A DNA stretch of 64,000 nucleotides from Streptomyces sp. V4I2 (GCF_030817655.1 NZ_JAUSZM010000003.1:1364001-1428000), one strand, 5' to 3'. Counted from the stretch's first letter, positions 32,555-40,787 are shown. Translations and numbers: made by a program. Notes: generated from the sequence alone by a model not told the origin.

Positions 32555-33343
32555 CTAGATGAACTTCTGGCCCGCGAGGAACTCGGCGAGCTGCTTGCCG
32601 CCCTCGCCCTCGTCCTTGACGATCGTGCCGGCGGTGCGCGCCGGGCGCTCGGCCGCGGAGTCGACGACCGTGTAGGCGCCGTCGAGTCCGACCTCCTCGG
32701 CCTCAAGGCCCAGGTCGGACAGGTCCCAGGCCGCAACCGGCTTCTTCTTCGCCGCCATGATGCCCTTGAACGACGGGTAGCGCGCCTCACCCGACTGGTC
32801 GGTCACCGACACCACGGCCGGCAGCGAGGCCTCCAGCTGCTCGGTGGCCGAGTCGCCGTCCCGGCGGCCCTTGACGACCCCGTCCTGGACGGACACCTCG
32901 GACAGCAGCGTCACCTGCGGCACCCCCAGCCGCTCCGCCAGCAGCGCCGGCACCACACCCATGGTGCCGTCGGTGGAGGCCATACCGGAGATCACCAGGT
33001 CGTAACCAGCCTTCTCGACCGCCTTGGCCAGCACCAGCGAGGTACCGATCGCATCCGTACCGTGCAGGTCCTCGTCCTCGACGTGGATCGCCTTGTCCGC
33101 ACCCATCGACAGCGCCTTGCGCAGCGCGTCCTTGGCGTCCTCGGGACCCACCGTCAGGACGGTGACCTCGACATCGTCATCGGAGTTCTCGGAGATCTGC
33201 AGCGCCTGCTCGACCGCGTACTCGTCCAGCTCGGAGAGCAGACCGTCCACGTCGTCCCGGTCGACGGTCAGGTCATCGGCGAAGTGCCGGTCGCCAGTGG
33301 CGTCGGGCACGTACTTCACAGTGACAACGATCCTCAAGCTCAC
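32555..33343 (-). CDS. etfB: Electron transfer flavoprotein beta subunit
   Basis: A 262-residue subunit that binds AMP and contacts partner dehydrogenases. MSLRIVVTVKYVPDATGDRH at the N-terminus, ALSMGADKAIHVEDEDLHGT, DLVISGMASTDGTMGVVPAL and the recognition-loop-like segment GVPQVTLLSEVSVQDG match EtfB throughout. GTG start at 33343 has AGGAGAG 6-7 bases upstream. First gene of the etfBA pair. The 200-base region upstream has no gene and holds the promoter. Confidence 0.97.
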   Translation of the reverse strand: MSLRIVVTVKYVPDATGDRHFADDLTVDRDDVDGLLSELDEYAVEQALQISENSDDDVEVTVLTVGPEDAKDALRKALSMGADKAIHVEDEDLHGTDAIGTSLVLAKAVEKAGYDLVISGMASTDGTMGVVPALLAERLGVPQVTLLSEVSVQDGVVKGRRDGDSATEQLEASLPAVVSVTDQSGEARYPSFKGIMAAKKKPVAAWDLSDLGLEAEEVGLDGAYTVVDSAAERPARTAGTIVKDEGEGGKQLAEFLAGQKFI

Positions 33344-33562
33344 GCCGGCTCTCCTACTGCATCGTCAGTTTTCGACTGCCTACTTGCAGGCAGCATAGGC
33401 GCCCCAAGCGGCCGATCCCGGTCGGAGCGACCCGCGCTCCGACCGAAATATTACTCGTCAGTACACCCAGTTCGTTCCCGCTAAGCAAGCGCTTTGAACT
33501 GTGACCTTTGCAACGCAGCGTAATCGGAACTCGACCGCTTCGCAGAAGAGGGGTCGCGCCGA

Positions 33563-34072
33563 TCAGTCGCGCAGCCCGTGGAACCGCCCCTGGTGGTAGA
33601 GCAGCGGGCGGCCGGGACCCGTGGAGTCGCCGAGGACGACCTCGGCCAGCACGAGGCGGTGGTCGCCGGCGGGTACCCGGGCGGCGATCCGGCACAGCAG
33701 CCAGGCCTGGACGTCGTCGAGGACGGGAACGCCCTCGGGGCCCTCGCGCCAGGCGGTCGCCGCGCCGAAGCGGTCGGCGCCGCTGCGGGCGAAGGTGGCG
33801 GCCAGGTCCTGTTGGTGCTCGCCGAGTATGTGCACTCCGACGTGGTCGGTCTCGGCCACCGCGGGCCAACTGGAGGCGCCCGTGCCGATGCCGAAGGACA
33901 GCAGCGGGGGTTCGGCGGAGACCGAGGTGAGGGAGGTGGCCGTGAATCCGACGGGGCCGGCGTCACCGCGGGCGGTGATCACGGCGACTCCCGCCGCGTG
34001 CCGCCGGAAAACCGAGCGGAGCAGGTCGGGCGAGGCGAGCCGGGCGGCGTCGAGGTCGGGCGTGGCCGTCAT
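33563..34072 (-). CDS. Flavin reductase-family (FMN) protein
   Basis: A 169-residue split-barrel flavin reductase: LLRSVFRRHAAGVAVITARG, PVGFTATSLTSVSAEPPLLS (the conserved G-T-x-S-x-x-S FMN loop), HVGVHILGEHQQDLAATFA, and a C-terminal PLLYHQGRFHGL, where the YHxGxF motif ends the family. It supplies reduced FMN to a two-component monooxygenase, classically a sulfonate or pollutant oxygenase. No monooxygenase is adjacent. ATG 34072 follows AGAAGGAC. A 26-codon cysteine-ended leader lies 44 bases upstream, so control by cysteine or sulfur supply is likely. Confidence 0.9.
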   Translation of the reverse strand: MTATPDLDAARLASPDLLRSVFRRHAAGVAVITARGDAGPVGFTATSLTSVSAEPPLLSFGIGTGASSWPAVAETDHVGVHILGEHQQDLAATFARSGADRFGAATAWREGPEGVPVLDDVQAWLLCRIAARVPAGDHRLVLAEVVLGDSTGPGRPLLYHQGRFHGLRD

Positions 34073-34116
34073 GGAGCTGTCCTTCTGCGAGGAGTGGCGG
34101 GGGCGTCCTTGGCTGC

Positions 34117-34197
34117 TCAACAGCCCGGACAGCGCGCGCTCGCGTTGCGGGCCAGGTCGACGTGGACCCGCCCGAAGAGAAGGAGTTCCGACGGCAT
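34117..34197 (-). CDS. Leader peptide (26 aa) of the cysteine/sulfur-responsive type
   Basis: The minus strand from 34197 encodes a 26-residue peptide containing GRVHVDLARNASARCPGC and then TGA. The R-x-H-V-D-L-x-R-x-A-S-x-x-C core is the hallmark of actinobacterial putative leader peptides found before sulfur-metabolism operons, where ribosome pausing at C-terminal Cys codons controls the gene downstream. Here two Cys codons lie at the end, the last one directly before the stop. A TATCGT -10 (34215-34210) ends 13 bases before the ATG, suggesting a nearly leaderless transcript. It sits upstream of the flavin reductase gene and is too short to be found by usual length cut-offs. Confidence 0.8.
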   Translation of the reverse strand: MPSELLLFGRVHVDLARNASARCPGC

Positions 34198-34279
34198 ACG
34201 GTCAGGCTGACGATAGGTGGTGCGCACAGTCAAGTACGTCCCGGCATATGGGAGATGGCTCACCCCTGGTCTCCTGCCC

Positions 34280-34693
34280 TCAGACCGCCTCTCCCAACGC
34301 GGCGATCACGTCGGCCTTGCGCGGCTGTCCGACCGCCCGTCGTACGACCCGGCCGTCGGCGTCCAGGACCAGCACGGTCGGGGTCTTGAGGATGTCGAGT
34401 TCCCGGACCAGCTCCAGCCGCTCCTCGGCGTCGATCTCGACGTGGGTCACGCCGGGGACCATGCCGGCCACCTCGCCGAGGACTCGTCGGGTCGCCCGGC
34501 AGGGGGCACAGAAGGCGCTGGAGAACTGGACGAGCGTGGCGCGCTCGCCGAGCGGGCCACCGAGTTCGGCCACGCCGAGCCGTTTTCCGTCGTCGCGCCC
34601 GCGCACCCGTACTCTCCCGCTCCGCCGCCGATGCAGCACTCCGAAGGCGCTCGCCGCCGCGAGCACCGCCACACACACCACAAGTCCGGTCAT
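34280..34693 (-). CDS. Membrane-anchored thioredoxin-like protein
   Basis: About 137 residues. One N-terminal helix (GLVVCVAVLAAASAFGVL), a basic stretch, then a thioredoxin domain: TLVQFSSAFCAPCRATRRVL with the CAPC redox pair, VEIDAEERLELVRELDILKT and the cis-Pro in KTPTVLVLDADG. Probably an extracytoplasmic or membrane-proximal disulfide reductant. ATG 34693 (MTGLVV) has GCAGAAG upstream; ATG 34708 is an alternative. Divergent from a DUF4395 membrane protein, its constant neighbour in Streptomyces. Confidence 0.9.
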   Translation of the reverse strand: MTGLVVCVAVLAAASAFGVLHRRRSGRVRVRGRDDGKRLGVAELGGPLGERATLVQFSSAFCAPCRATRRVLGEVAGMVPGVTHVEIDAEERLELVRELDILKTPTVLVLDADGRVVRRAVGQPRKADVIAALGEAV

Positions 34694-34770
34694 CTTCTGC
34701 ACCAGCATTCACGAGACTGCAAAGATTCCCGCCTCCCCTGAATCCGTCCGCTGCGGGATCCTTGATCCTT

Positions 34771-35187
34771 ATGGACATCGATGCAAGGGGGCCGCGCTTC
34801 GGGGCGGCCGTGACGACCGTCGTGCTGGCGGTCGTGCTGATCACGGGGAGCGCCTGGCTGCTGGCCTGGCAGACCCTGGCGTTCGCGCTGGGCGCGGCGG
34901 GCGGCGTGGGGCGTTCACCGTACGGCTGGCTGTTCCGACGGGCCGTGCGGCCGCGGCTCGGGCCGCCCACCGAGTTCGAGGCGCCCGAGCCGCCGAGGTT
35001 CGCCCAGGCGGTGGGACTGGTCTTCGCGGGCCTGGGCCTCGTCGGCTTCGCACTGGGCCCCGACTGGCTGGGACTCGCCGCCACGGGGGCCGCGCTCGCC
35101 GCCGCCTTCCTGAATGCCGCGTTCGGGTACTGCCTGGGGTGCGAGATGTACCTGCTTGTACGTCGGGTAACGGTACGCACGGAGTAA
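34771..35187 (+). CDS. DUF4395 membrane protein
   Basis: A 138-residue integral membrane protein with about four helices. The C-terminal FLNAAFGYCLGCEMYLLVRR contains the CxGC cysteine pair that defines DUF4395, and DARGPRFGAAVTTVVLAVVL opens the first helix. The family is nearly always next to a membrane thioredoxin, as here (divergent, 77-base gap), which suggests that the CLGC pair exchanges electrons with it across the membrane, like a reduced analogue of DsbD/CcdA. That function is inferred. Confidence 0.88.
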   Translation: MDIDARGPRFGAAVTTVVLAVVLITGSAWLLAWQTLAFALGAAGGVGRSPYGWLFRRAVRPRLGPPTEFEAPEPPRFAQAVGLVFAGLGLVGFALGPDWLGLAATGAALAAAFLNAAFGYCLGCEMYLLVRRVTVRTE

Positions 35188-35378
35188 AGGCGGCTTAAAA
35201 GCCCGAGGTGGATCACTGGGTGGACGTGACGAGAATCTCGCCCTTGACGGGCACGAAGACTGGCTCCCGGTCCGTTCTTGGGGCACGATCTGCGAGATGC
35301 CGTAAACCTACGGCTGCGTAGCTTTCCCGCCGGGAGTTTCCTTTTCCCAGGCAGAGAATGGAAGGGTCCACTCCGTCC

Positions 35379-36107
35379 ATGGCAGAGCTTGTCTACCGCC
35401 CCGTCGTCGGTCTCGCCCAGGCGTTGTTCAAGGTGTGGGACCTCAAGATCGACTGCAAGGGTTCGGAGAACATCCCGCGCTCGGGCGGCGCCGTGCTGGT
35501 GAGCAACCACATCAGCTACCTGGACTTCATCTTCGACGGACTCGCGGCGCTCCCGCAGAAACGCCTTGTTCGCTTCATGGCGAAGGAGTCGGTTTTCCGC
35601 CACAAGGTCTCCGGCCCGCTGATGCGCGGGATGAAGCACATCCCGGTGGACCGCAACCAGGGCGAGACGGCCTACGCCCACGCGCTGGACTCGCTCAGGT
35701 CCGGCGAGATCGTGGGCGTCTTCCCGGAGGCGACGATCTCGCCGTCGTTCACGCTGAAGAGCTTCAAGTCGGGCGCCGCGCGCATGGCCCAGGAGGCGGG
35801 CGTACCGCTCATCCCGGTGGCGCTGTGGGGCACGCAGCGGCTGTGGACCAAGGGGCACCCGCGCAACTTCAAGCGCAGCCACACCCCGATCACCATCCGC
35901 GTCGGCGAGACGATCGAGGCCTCCCGGGACAAGTACGCGGGCGCGATCACCCGGCAGGTGCGCGAGCGGGTGAACGAGCTGCTGGAGGCGGCCCAGCGCG
36001 CCTACCCGGTCCGTCCCAAGGACGCGGACGACACCTGGTGGATGCCGGCCCATCTCGGCGGCACCGCGCCGACCCCGGAGCAGGTCCGCGAGGCCGAGGC
36101 GCGCTGA
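35379..36107 (+). CDS. 1-acyl-sn-glycerol-3-phosphate acyltransferase (PlsC family)
   Basis: A 242-residue acyltransferase. Block I is LVSNHISYLDFIF (NHxxxxD), block II around VFRHKVSGPLMRGMKHIPVD, block III GVFPEATISPSFTL (PEATxS in place of PEGTRS) and block IV GVPLIPVALWG. It transfers an acyl group to lysophosphatidic acid in membrane lipid synthesis. ATG 35379 is chosen over 35358 because the family N-terminus begins near the membrane-associated LVYRPVVGLAQALF segment; GGAAGGG lies 11 bases upstream. Monocistronic. Confidence 0.9.
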   Translation: MAELVYRPVVGLAQALFKVWDLKIDCKGSENIPRSGGAVLVSNHISYLDFIFDGLAALPQKRLVRFMAKESVFRHKVSGPLMRGMKHIPVDRNQGETAYAHALDSLRSGEIVGVFPEATISPSFTLKSFKSGAARMAQEAGVPLIPVALWGTQRLWTKGHPRNFKRSHTPITIRVGETIEASRDKYAGAITRQVRERVNELLEAAQRAYPVRPKDADDTWWMPAHLGGTAPTPEQVREAEAR

Positions 36108-36135
36108 TCCGCCACGCTCCGCCGGGGCGGATCAG
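36104..36135. terminator. Hairpin including both convergent stop codons
   Basis: CTGATCCGCC (36104-36113) pairs with GGCGGATCAG (36126-36135). The stem contains the stop codon of the acyltransferase on one side and that of the B3/4-domain gene on the other, so it serves both strands. Confidence 0.7.
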
Positions 36136-36827
36136 GACACCGGGGACCCGACGGCGATCCGGGCTCCCGGACTGAACTTCTCCAGCAGCTCGGCGAGTTC
36201 GGCCGCCGCCGCCTCGACGTCGGAGGCCGGCATCGGGGCCAGGCTCTCCAGCAGGAAGATCCCGGAGACGGTGTCCTCGGTGAGCCGGGTGCGCGGCCCC
36301 TGGCGCCAGTTCCAGCGGCGGCAGGTCACGCCCGCGTCGTCGCGCCACACCACCTCGCCCGCGTCGGGGTGTTCGACGATCTCCGCGCCGCCGACGACGG
36401 TCACGAAGTCCTCATCTCCGGTGGCCCGCACGAGACGCATGCCTCCCTGGACACGGTCGACGTCCTCGCCGCCGACGGGGATCAGGTGGGCGACGCTGAT
36501 CGCGTTGTAGAGGTCGACCAACAGGTTGATCCGCGGCAGCCCGCCCTCCGACAGGGCCCTCTTGGCCAGCGCCTCCGCCGAGTTGCGGGTCCGTGAGGGC
36601 TTCGACCCGAACGCCGTGTAGGCCTCGCGCCAGGCGGCCATGTGCGGGTCCTCGTGCGGGGCGCGCCCGTCCAGGCGTACGGCGAGCCGGCGGGCCGCGT
36701 CGTCGAGGAGGGCGGAACTGGCGTCGGTGCTGGGTCCGTTGACGAGGCCGTGCGCCTGGATCGCGAGGTGGGTGAAGCCGGGCGCGAGAGCGCGCACCTC
36801 GTCGGACACGGTCAGGGTGAGGGTCAT
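36132..36827 (-). CDS. B3/4 tRNA-synthetase-like domain protein
   Basis: A 231-residue stand-alone B3/4 domain, the fold found within phenylalanyl-tRNA synthetase beta. Motifs: FGSKPSRTRNSAEALAKRAL, LPRINLLVDLYNAISVAHLI (the conserved N-x-x-V-D-x-x-N segment) and PVGGEDVD. In PheRS the domain aids tRNA contact or editing; stand-alone copies may edit mischarged tRNA or bind a related ligand. Last gene of a five-gene block, starting 9 bases after the transglutaminase-like gene. Confidence 0.88.
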   Translation of the reverse strand: MTLTLTVSDEVRALAPGFTHLAIQAHGLVNGPSTDASSALLDDAARRLAVRLDGRAPHEDPHMAAWREAYTAFGSKPSRTRNSAEALAKRALSEGGLPRINLLVDLYNAISVAHLIPVGGEDVDRVQGGMRLVRATGDEDFVTVVGGAEIVEHPDAGEVVWRDDAGVTCRRWNWRQGPRTRLTEDTVSGIFLLESLAPMPASDVEAAAAELAELLEKFSPGARIAVGSPVS

Positions 36828-36835
36828 CGCCTGCC

Positions 36836-37408
36836 TCAGAGTGCGGTGGGAAGGGTCTTCCAGAGGTACGCCCGGTCGGGGGCGGCCTGGAGTACGCCGA
36901 GGACGACCGGGTGAGGTTCAGCGTACAGGACCGGGTAGTCCAGCTCATTGGACTCCGGGTCGGGTGTGAAGGCCAGCTGCTCGCCGTCGAGGGAGAACTG
37001 GGCGTTCACCCCGGGCTTGTTGCCGCGGGGGTCCTGCCGATGCCAGGCACCGTTGAAGCGCACGGCGACCAGGCCGTGCACCTCCCCGAGCTTCTGGTAG
37101 CACAGGGCCGTCGGGATGTCCTCGGCCCGCAGCAGCGCGGCCAGCGCGTGCGCCTTCGCGTAGCAGATGCCGGTGCCCTGTTCCAGGACGTCGGATGCAC
37201 GCCAGGTGACACGCGGGTCACCGCTGTCGGCGGAGTGCGGGATGGTGTCGCGCACGAACTCGAAGGCGAGCCGCGCATAGGCATACGAGTCATCTGCCTG
37301 CCTGGCGAGACACGCGGCCATGTCACGCACGATCGGGTGGTCATGGTCGATGACCTCGTCGGCAGCCAAATACGCGGACAGGTCGGGGGTGTTCTGGATC
37401 AGCTCCAT
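36836..37408 (-). CDS. Transglutaminase-like cysteine hydrolase
   Basis: A 190-residue soluble protein with the transglutaminase-core triad: Cys in LEQGTGICYAKAHALAALLR, His in GEVHGLVAVRF and Asp in WHRQDPRGNKPG. It has no signal peptide or membrane helix, so it acts in the cytoplasm as a cysteine protease, amidase or transpeptidase. ATG 37408 (MELIQNTPDLSAYL) is chosen; the codons upstream encode a short unconserved tail. Lies immediately before the B3/4 gene, and translation of the two may be coupled. Confidence 0.87.
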   Translation of the reverse strand: MELIQNTPDLSAYLAADEVIDHDHPIVRDMAACLARQADDSYAYARLAFEFVRDTIPHSADSGDPRVTWRASDVLEQGTGICYAKAHALAALLRAEDIPTALCYQKLGEVHGLVAVRFNGAWHRQDPRGNKPGVNAQFSLDGEQLAFTPDPESNELDYPVLYAEPHPVVLGVLQAAPDRAYLWKTLPTAL

Positions 37409-37495
37409 GTCCGCAGAGCATAGGAAAGCGATCACCTGCGAGTCAATGACTTTTCAGGTTACCGAATATCTATGCATCCTCGCGCGTCCCGTCGG

Positions 37496-38578
37496 CTAGC
37501 GCGCCATTTCCTCCTTCAGCGCCGCCACGAACGCGTCCACGTCGTCCTCCGTGGTGTCGAACGCGCACATCCAGCGCACGACACCCGAGGTCTCGTCCCA
37601 GAAGTAGAACCGGAACCGCTCCTGCAGACGCACGCCCACCTCATGAGGGAGTCGCGCGAAGACCCCGTTGGCCTGCACCGGGTAGAGGATCTCCACGCCG
37701 TGCACGGCCCGTACGCCCTCGGCGAGCCGCTGGGCCATCTCGTTGGCGTGGCGGGCGTTGCGCAGCCACAGGTCCTTGGCGAGCAGGGCCTCCAACTGCA
37801 CCGACACGAAGCGCATCTTGGAGGCGAGCTGCATGGACAGCTTGCGCAGGTGCTTCATGTGACTGACGGCGTCCTGGTCGATGACGACGACCGCCTCGCC
37901 GAACAGAGCGCCGTTCTTCGTGCCGCCCAGGGAGAGGATGTCGACGCCCACCGCGTTGGTGAACGTCCGCATCGGGACGTCCAGCGAGGCCGCCGCGTTG
38001 GCGATGCGGGAGCCGTCCAGGTGGACCTTCATGCCGCGCGCGTGGGCGTGGTCGCAGATCGCGCGGATCTCGTCGGGCGTGTAGAGGGTGCCCAGTTCCG
38101 TGCTCTGGGTGATCGAGACGACCTGCGGCATCGCACGGTGCTCGTCCTCCCAGCCGTACGCCTGCCGGTCGATCAGCTCGGGCGTGAGCTTGCCGTCGGG
38201 CGTCGGCACGGTGAGCAGCTTGAGGCCGCCCATGCGCTCGGGGGCGCCGCCCTCGTCGACGTGGATGTGCGCGCTCTCGGCGCAGATCACCGCGCCCCAG
38301 CGGTCGGTGACCGCCTGGAGCGCGACGACGTTGGCGCCGGTGCCGTTGAAGACCGGGAACGCCTGGGCCGTCGAGCCGAAGTGGCTGCGGACGATCCGCT
38401 GGAGGTTCTCGGTGTAGTCGTCCTCGCCGTACGCGACCTGGTGCCCGCCGTTGGCCAGGGCCAGGGCGGCGAGCACCTCCGGGTGGGCCCCGGCGTAGTT
38501 GTCGCTGGCGAAGCCGCGGACGTCCGGGTCGTGGTGGCGCCGGGCGTCGGTCCTCGGTGGGTTCACGGCTTCTCGCAT
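37496..38578 (-). CDS. Threonine-aldolase/beta-eliminating lyase-like PLP enzyme
   Basis: A 360-residue fold-type I PLP enzyme. FASDNYAGAHPEVLAALALA opens the domain; FPVFNGTGANVVALQAV binds cofactor phosphate; ESAHIHVDEGGAPER holds the stacking His; KVHLDGSRIANAAASL holds the PLP-ring Asp; ILSLGGTKNGALFGEAVV holds the Schiff-base Lys. This matches low-specificity L-threonine aldolase, which splits threonine to glycine and acetaldehyde. The start codon ATG 38578 lies inside a 15-bp triple repeat that also contains the stop codon of the SDR gene upstream. Confidence 0.92.
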   Translation of the reverse strand: MREAVNPPRTDARRHHDPDVRGFASDNYAGAHPEVLAALALANGGHQVAYGEDDYTENLQRIVRSHFGSTAQAFPVFNGTGANVVALQAVTDRWGAVICAESAHIHVDEGGAPERMGGLKLLTVPTPDGKLTPELIDRQAYGWEDEHRAMPQVVSITQSTELGTLYTPDEIRAICDHAHARGMKVHLDGSRIANAAASLDVPMRTFTNAVGVDILSLGGTKNGALFGEAVVVIDQDAVSHMKHLRKLSMQLASKMRFVSVQLEALLAKDLWLRNARHANEMAQRLAEGVRAVHGVEILYPVQANGVFARLPHEVGVRLQERFRFYFWDETSGVVRWMCAFDTTEDDVDAFVAALKEEMAR

Positions 38579-38607
38579 CACGGCTTCTCGTATCACGGCT
38601 TCTCGGT
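38563..38607. repeat. Three 15-bp tandem repeats at SDR stop / aldolase start
   Basis: TCACGGCTTCTCG plus two variable bases is repeated three times (38563-38577, 38578-38592, 38593-38607). On the coding strand each unit reads GAGAAGCCGTGA, i.e. the last codons and stop of the SDR, so the end of that gene has been copied twice and the aldolase start lies in the copies. Confidence 0.85.
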
Positions 38608-39339
38608 CAGCCACAGACGCTTTCCGTTCACTTCTGCGGCGGGCTTCTCCCAGACCTCGACGATCTCCTCGGCCAGGTCCTTGACGTCGGTGAAGCCCGC
38701 GAACCTCGCGTTGGGGCGCTCGGCGCGCATCGCGTCGTGCACCAACGCCTTCACCACCAGGATGGCAGCGGCGGACCTCGGCCCGTCGCCGCCCCCGGCC
38801 TTGCGGAAGGCGTCGGCCAGCGCGAGCGTCCAGGCCTCGGCGGCGGCCTTGGCGGCGGCGTAGGCGGCGTTGCCCGCGGTGGGCTTCGAGGCGCCGGCCG
38901 CGCTGATGAGCAGGTACCGCCCGCGCTCGCTGCGCTGAAGACCCTCGAAGAAGGCCAGCGAGGTGTGCTGCACGGTGCGGATGAGCAGCAGCTCCAGGAA
39001 GTCCCAGTCGTCCAGGCTCGTCTTGACGAACGTCTCGCTGCCGCGCCAGCCGCCGACGAGGTGGACCAGGCCGTCGATCCGGCCGAACTCCTTCTCGGTA
39101 CGGACGGCCCAGTCCCGGGTCGAGCCCAGGTCGAGCAGGTCGACGGTCTCGCCGGTGACGGTGGCGCCGCCGGCGCTGTAGCGCGCCGCGTCCACCGCCT
39201 CCGCCAGCCGCTCCGGGTCGTTGTCCGCGCCGACGACGGTCGCTCCCGCCTCGGCGAGCCTGAGCAGCGTCGCCCGCCCCGCGGGTCCGCCCGCGCCGGC
39301 CACGGCGATCACCGCACCGCTGAGAGCCCCATTCCCCAT
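38593..39339 (-). CDS. Short-chain dehydrogenase/reductase
   Basis: A 248-residue SDR. Cofactor motif IAVAGAGGPAGRATLLRLAE (modified TGxxxGxG), acidic end in VVGADNDPERL (suggesting NAD over NADP), VHLVGGWRGSETF in place of NNAG, catalytic Ser in YLLISAAGASKP and YAAAKAAAEAW as YxxxK. ATG 39339 follows AGGAGG. Lies between the DUF6421 gene and the threonine-aldolase-like gene in the same orientation; the three may act on one hydroxy-amino acid or related metabolite. Substrate unknown. Confidence 0.9.
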   Translation of the reverse strand: MGNGALSGAVIAVAGAGGPAGRATLLRLAEAGATVVGADNDPERLAEAVDAARYSAGGATVTGETVDLLDLGSTRDWAVRTEKEFGRIDGLVHLVGGWRGSETFVKTSLDDWDFLELLLIRTVQHTSLAFFEGLQRSERGRYLLISAAGASKPTAGNAAYAAAKAAAEAWTLALADAFRKAGGGDGPRSAAAILVVKALVHDAMRAERPNARFAGFTDVKDLAEEIVEVWEKPAAEVNGKRLWLTEKP

Positions 39340-39389
39340 GATCTTCGCCTCCTGAGCAGTGTGCGCTGGTTCGCCGTGCACGCGATCGC

Positions 39390-40787
39390 TCACGCGGCGA
39401 CCCGTTCGGCACTCTCCGCCGTGATGCCCTTGGTGGAGGCGATCACGTTCTTCAGTTTCTTGGAGAGGGCCTCATAGAACATGCTCAGGGGAAACTCGTC
39501 CGGAAGCACGCCATCCACGAGTTTTCGCGGCGGCTGGCTCAGGTCGAGGGCGTCGGGGCCCTTGGCCCAGCGGGAGCCGGGGTGCGGGGCGAGGTAGGTG
39601 GAGACCAGCTCGTAGCCGGCGAACCAGTGGACGAGCTTGGGGCGGTCGATGCCCTCGCGGTAGAGCTGCTCGATGTCGGCGCACAGCTGGTTGGTGACCT
39701 GGGGCGCGCGCTGCCAGTCGATGAACAGCTTGTTGTCGGTCCAGCGGACGACGTCGTGCTTGTGGAGGTAGGCGAACAGGAGCTGGCCGCCGAGGCCGTC
39801 GTAGTTGCGCACGCGCTCGCCGGTGACCGGGAAGCGGAACATGCGGTCGAACAGCACGGCGTACTGCACGTCACGGGCCTGCGGGACGCCGTCGGCCGCC
39901 AGCTTCACGGCCTCCCTGAAGGCGGTGAGGTCGCAGCGCAGCTCCTCGAGGCCGTACATCCAGAACGGCTGCCGCTGCTTGATCATGAACGGGTCGAAGG
40001 GCAGGTCGCCGTGGCTGTGGGTGCGGTCGTGGACCATGTCCCACAGCACGAAGGCCTCCTCGCAGCGCTTCTGGTCGTGGACCATGTCGGCGACGTCCTC
40101 GGGCAGCTCCAGGCCCAGGATGTCCACCGCGGAAGCGGTCACCCGGCGGAAGCGGGCGGCCTCGCGGTCGCAGAAGATCCCGCCCCAGCTGAACCGCTCG
40201 GGGGCCTCGCGCACGGCGATGGTCTCCGGGAACAGGACCGCCGAGTTGGTGTCGTAGCCGGCCGTGAAGTCCTCGAACGTGATGCCGCAGAACAGCGGGT
40301 TGTCGTAGCGGGTGCGCTCCAGCTCGGCCAGCCAGTCCGGCCAGACCATGCGCAGGACGACCGCTTCGAGGTTGCGGTCCGGGTTGCCGTTCTGCGTGTA
40401 CATCGGGAAGACGACCAGGTGCTGGAGGCCGTCCGCGCGGCTCGCGGCGGGCTGGAAGGCCAGCAGCGAATCGAGGAAGTCGGGCACCAGGAAGCCGCCG
40501 TCCGCCCAGCGGCGCAGATCCTTCACCAGGGCCTGGTGGTAGGCGGTGTCGTGCGGGAGCAGCGGGGAGAGCTCCTCGACGGCGCTCACGACACGCCGCA
40601 CGGTGCGTTCGGCGTCCGCCCGGTCAGGAGCGCCCTCGGCGTCGAAGTCGATCGATCCGTCCTTGGACTGCCATGGCCGGATCTGCTCCACGGCATCCTT
40701 GAGCACGGGCCACGCCGGATGCTCCACCACCCTGGCCGCGGGAGGAACCTGGTCCCCCGAACCCACCTGCACAAGAATTTCCGTCAT
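39390..40787 (-). CDS. DUF6421 protein of unknown function
   Basis: A 465-residue soluble protein and first gene of the block. Notable segments: LVVFPMYTQNGNPDRNLEAV, GYDTNSAVLFPETIAVRE, CEEAFVLWDMVHDRTHSHGD (a possible metal site with several His/Asp), LPFDPFMIKQRQPFWMYGLE and HWFAGYELVSTYLAPHPGSR. It has no membrane segment and no nucleotide-binding loop. The sequence fits the streptomycete family filed as DUF6421, for which I know no function. The MVHDRTHSHGD cluster could be catalytic. Gap to the SDR gene is 50 bases. Confidence 0.8.
   Translation of the reverse strand: MTEILVQVGSGDQVPPAARVVEHPAWPVLKDAVEQIRPWQSKDGSIDFDAEGAPDRADAERTVRRVVSAVEELSPLLPHDTAYHQALVKDLRRWADGGFLVPDFLDSLLAFQPAASRADGLQHLVVFPMYTQNGNPDRNLEAVVLRMVWPDWLAELERTRYDNPLFCGITFEDFTAGYDTNSAVLFPETIAVREAPERFSWGGIFCDREAARFRRVTASAVDILGLELPEDVADMVHDQKRCEEAFVLWDMVHDRTHSHGDLPFDPFMIKQRQPFWMYGLEELRCDLTAFREAVKLAADGVPQARDVQYAVLFDRMFRFPVTGERVRNYDGLGGQLLFAYLHKHDVVRWTDNKLFIDWQRAPQVTNQLCADIEQLYREGIDRPKLVHWFAGYELVSTYLAPHPGSRWAKGPDALDLSQPPRKLVDGVLPDEFPLSMFYEALSKKLKNVIASTKGITAESAERVAA

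Noticed and set aside
33344..33562. Second leader peptide or small RNA upstream of etfB
   Set aside because: No short frame with the HVDL core or terminal Cys codons and no strong hairpin was seen on either strand.
35188..35378. Possible riboswitch or leader RNA upstream of the acyltransferase
   Set aside because: A few short complementary stretches exist, but no conserved core of a known class could be recognised and no clear expression platform is visible.
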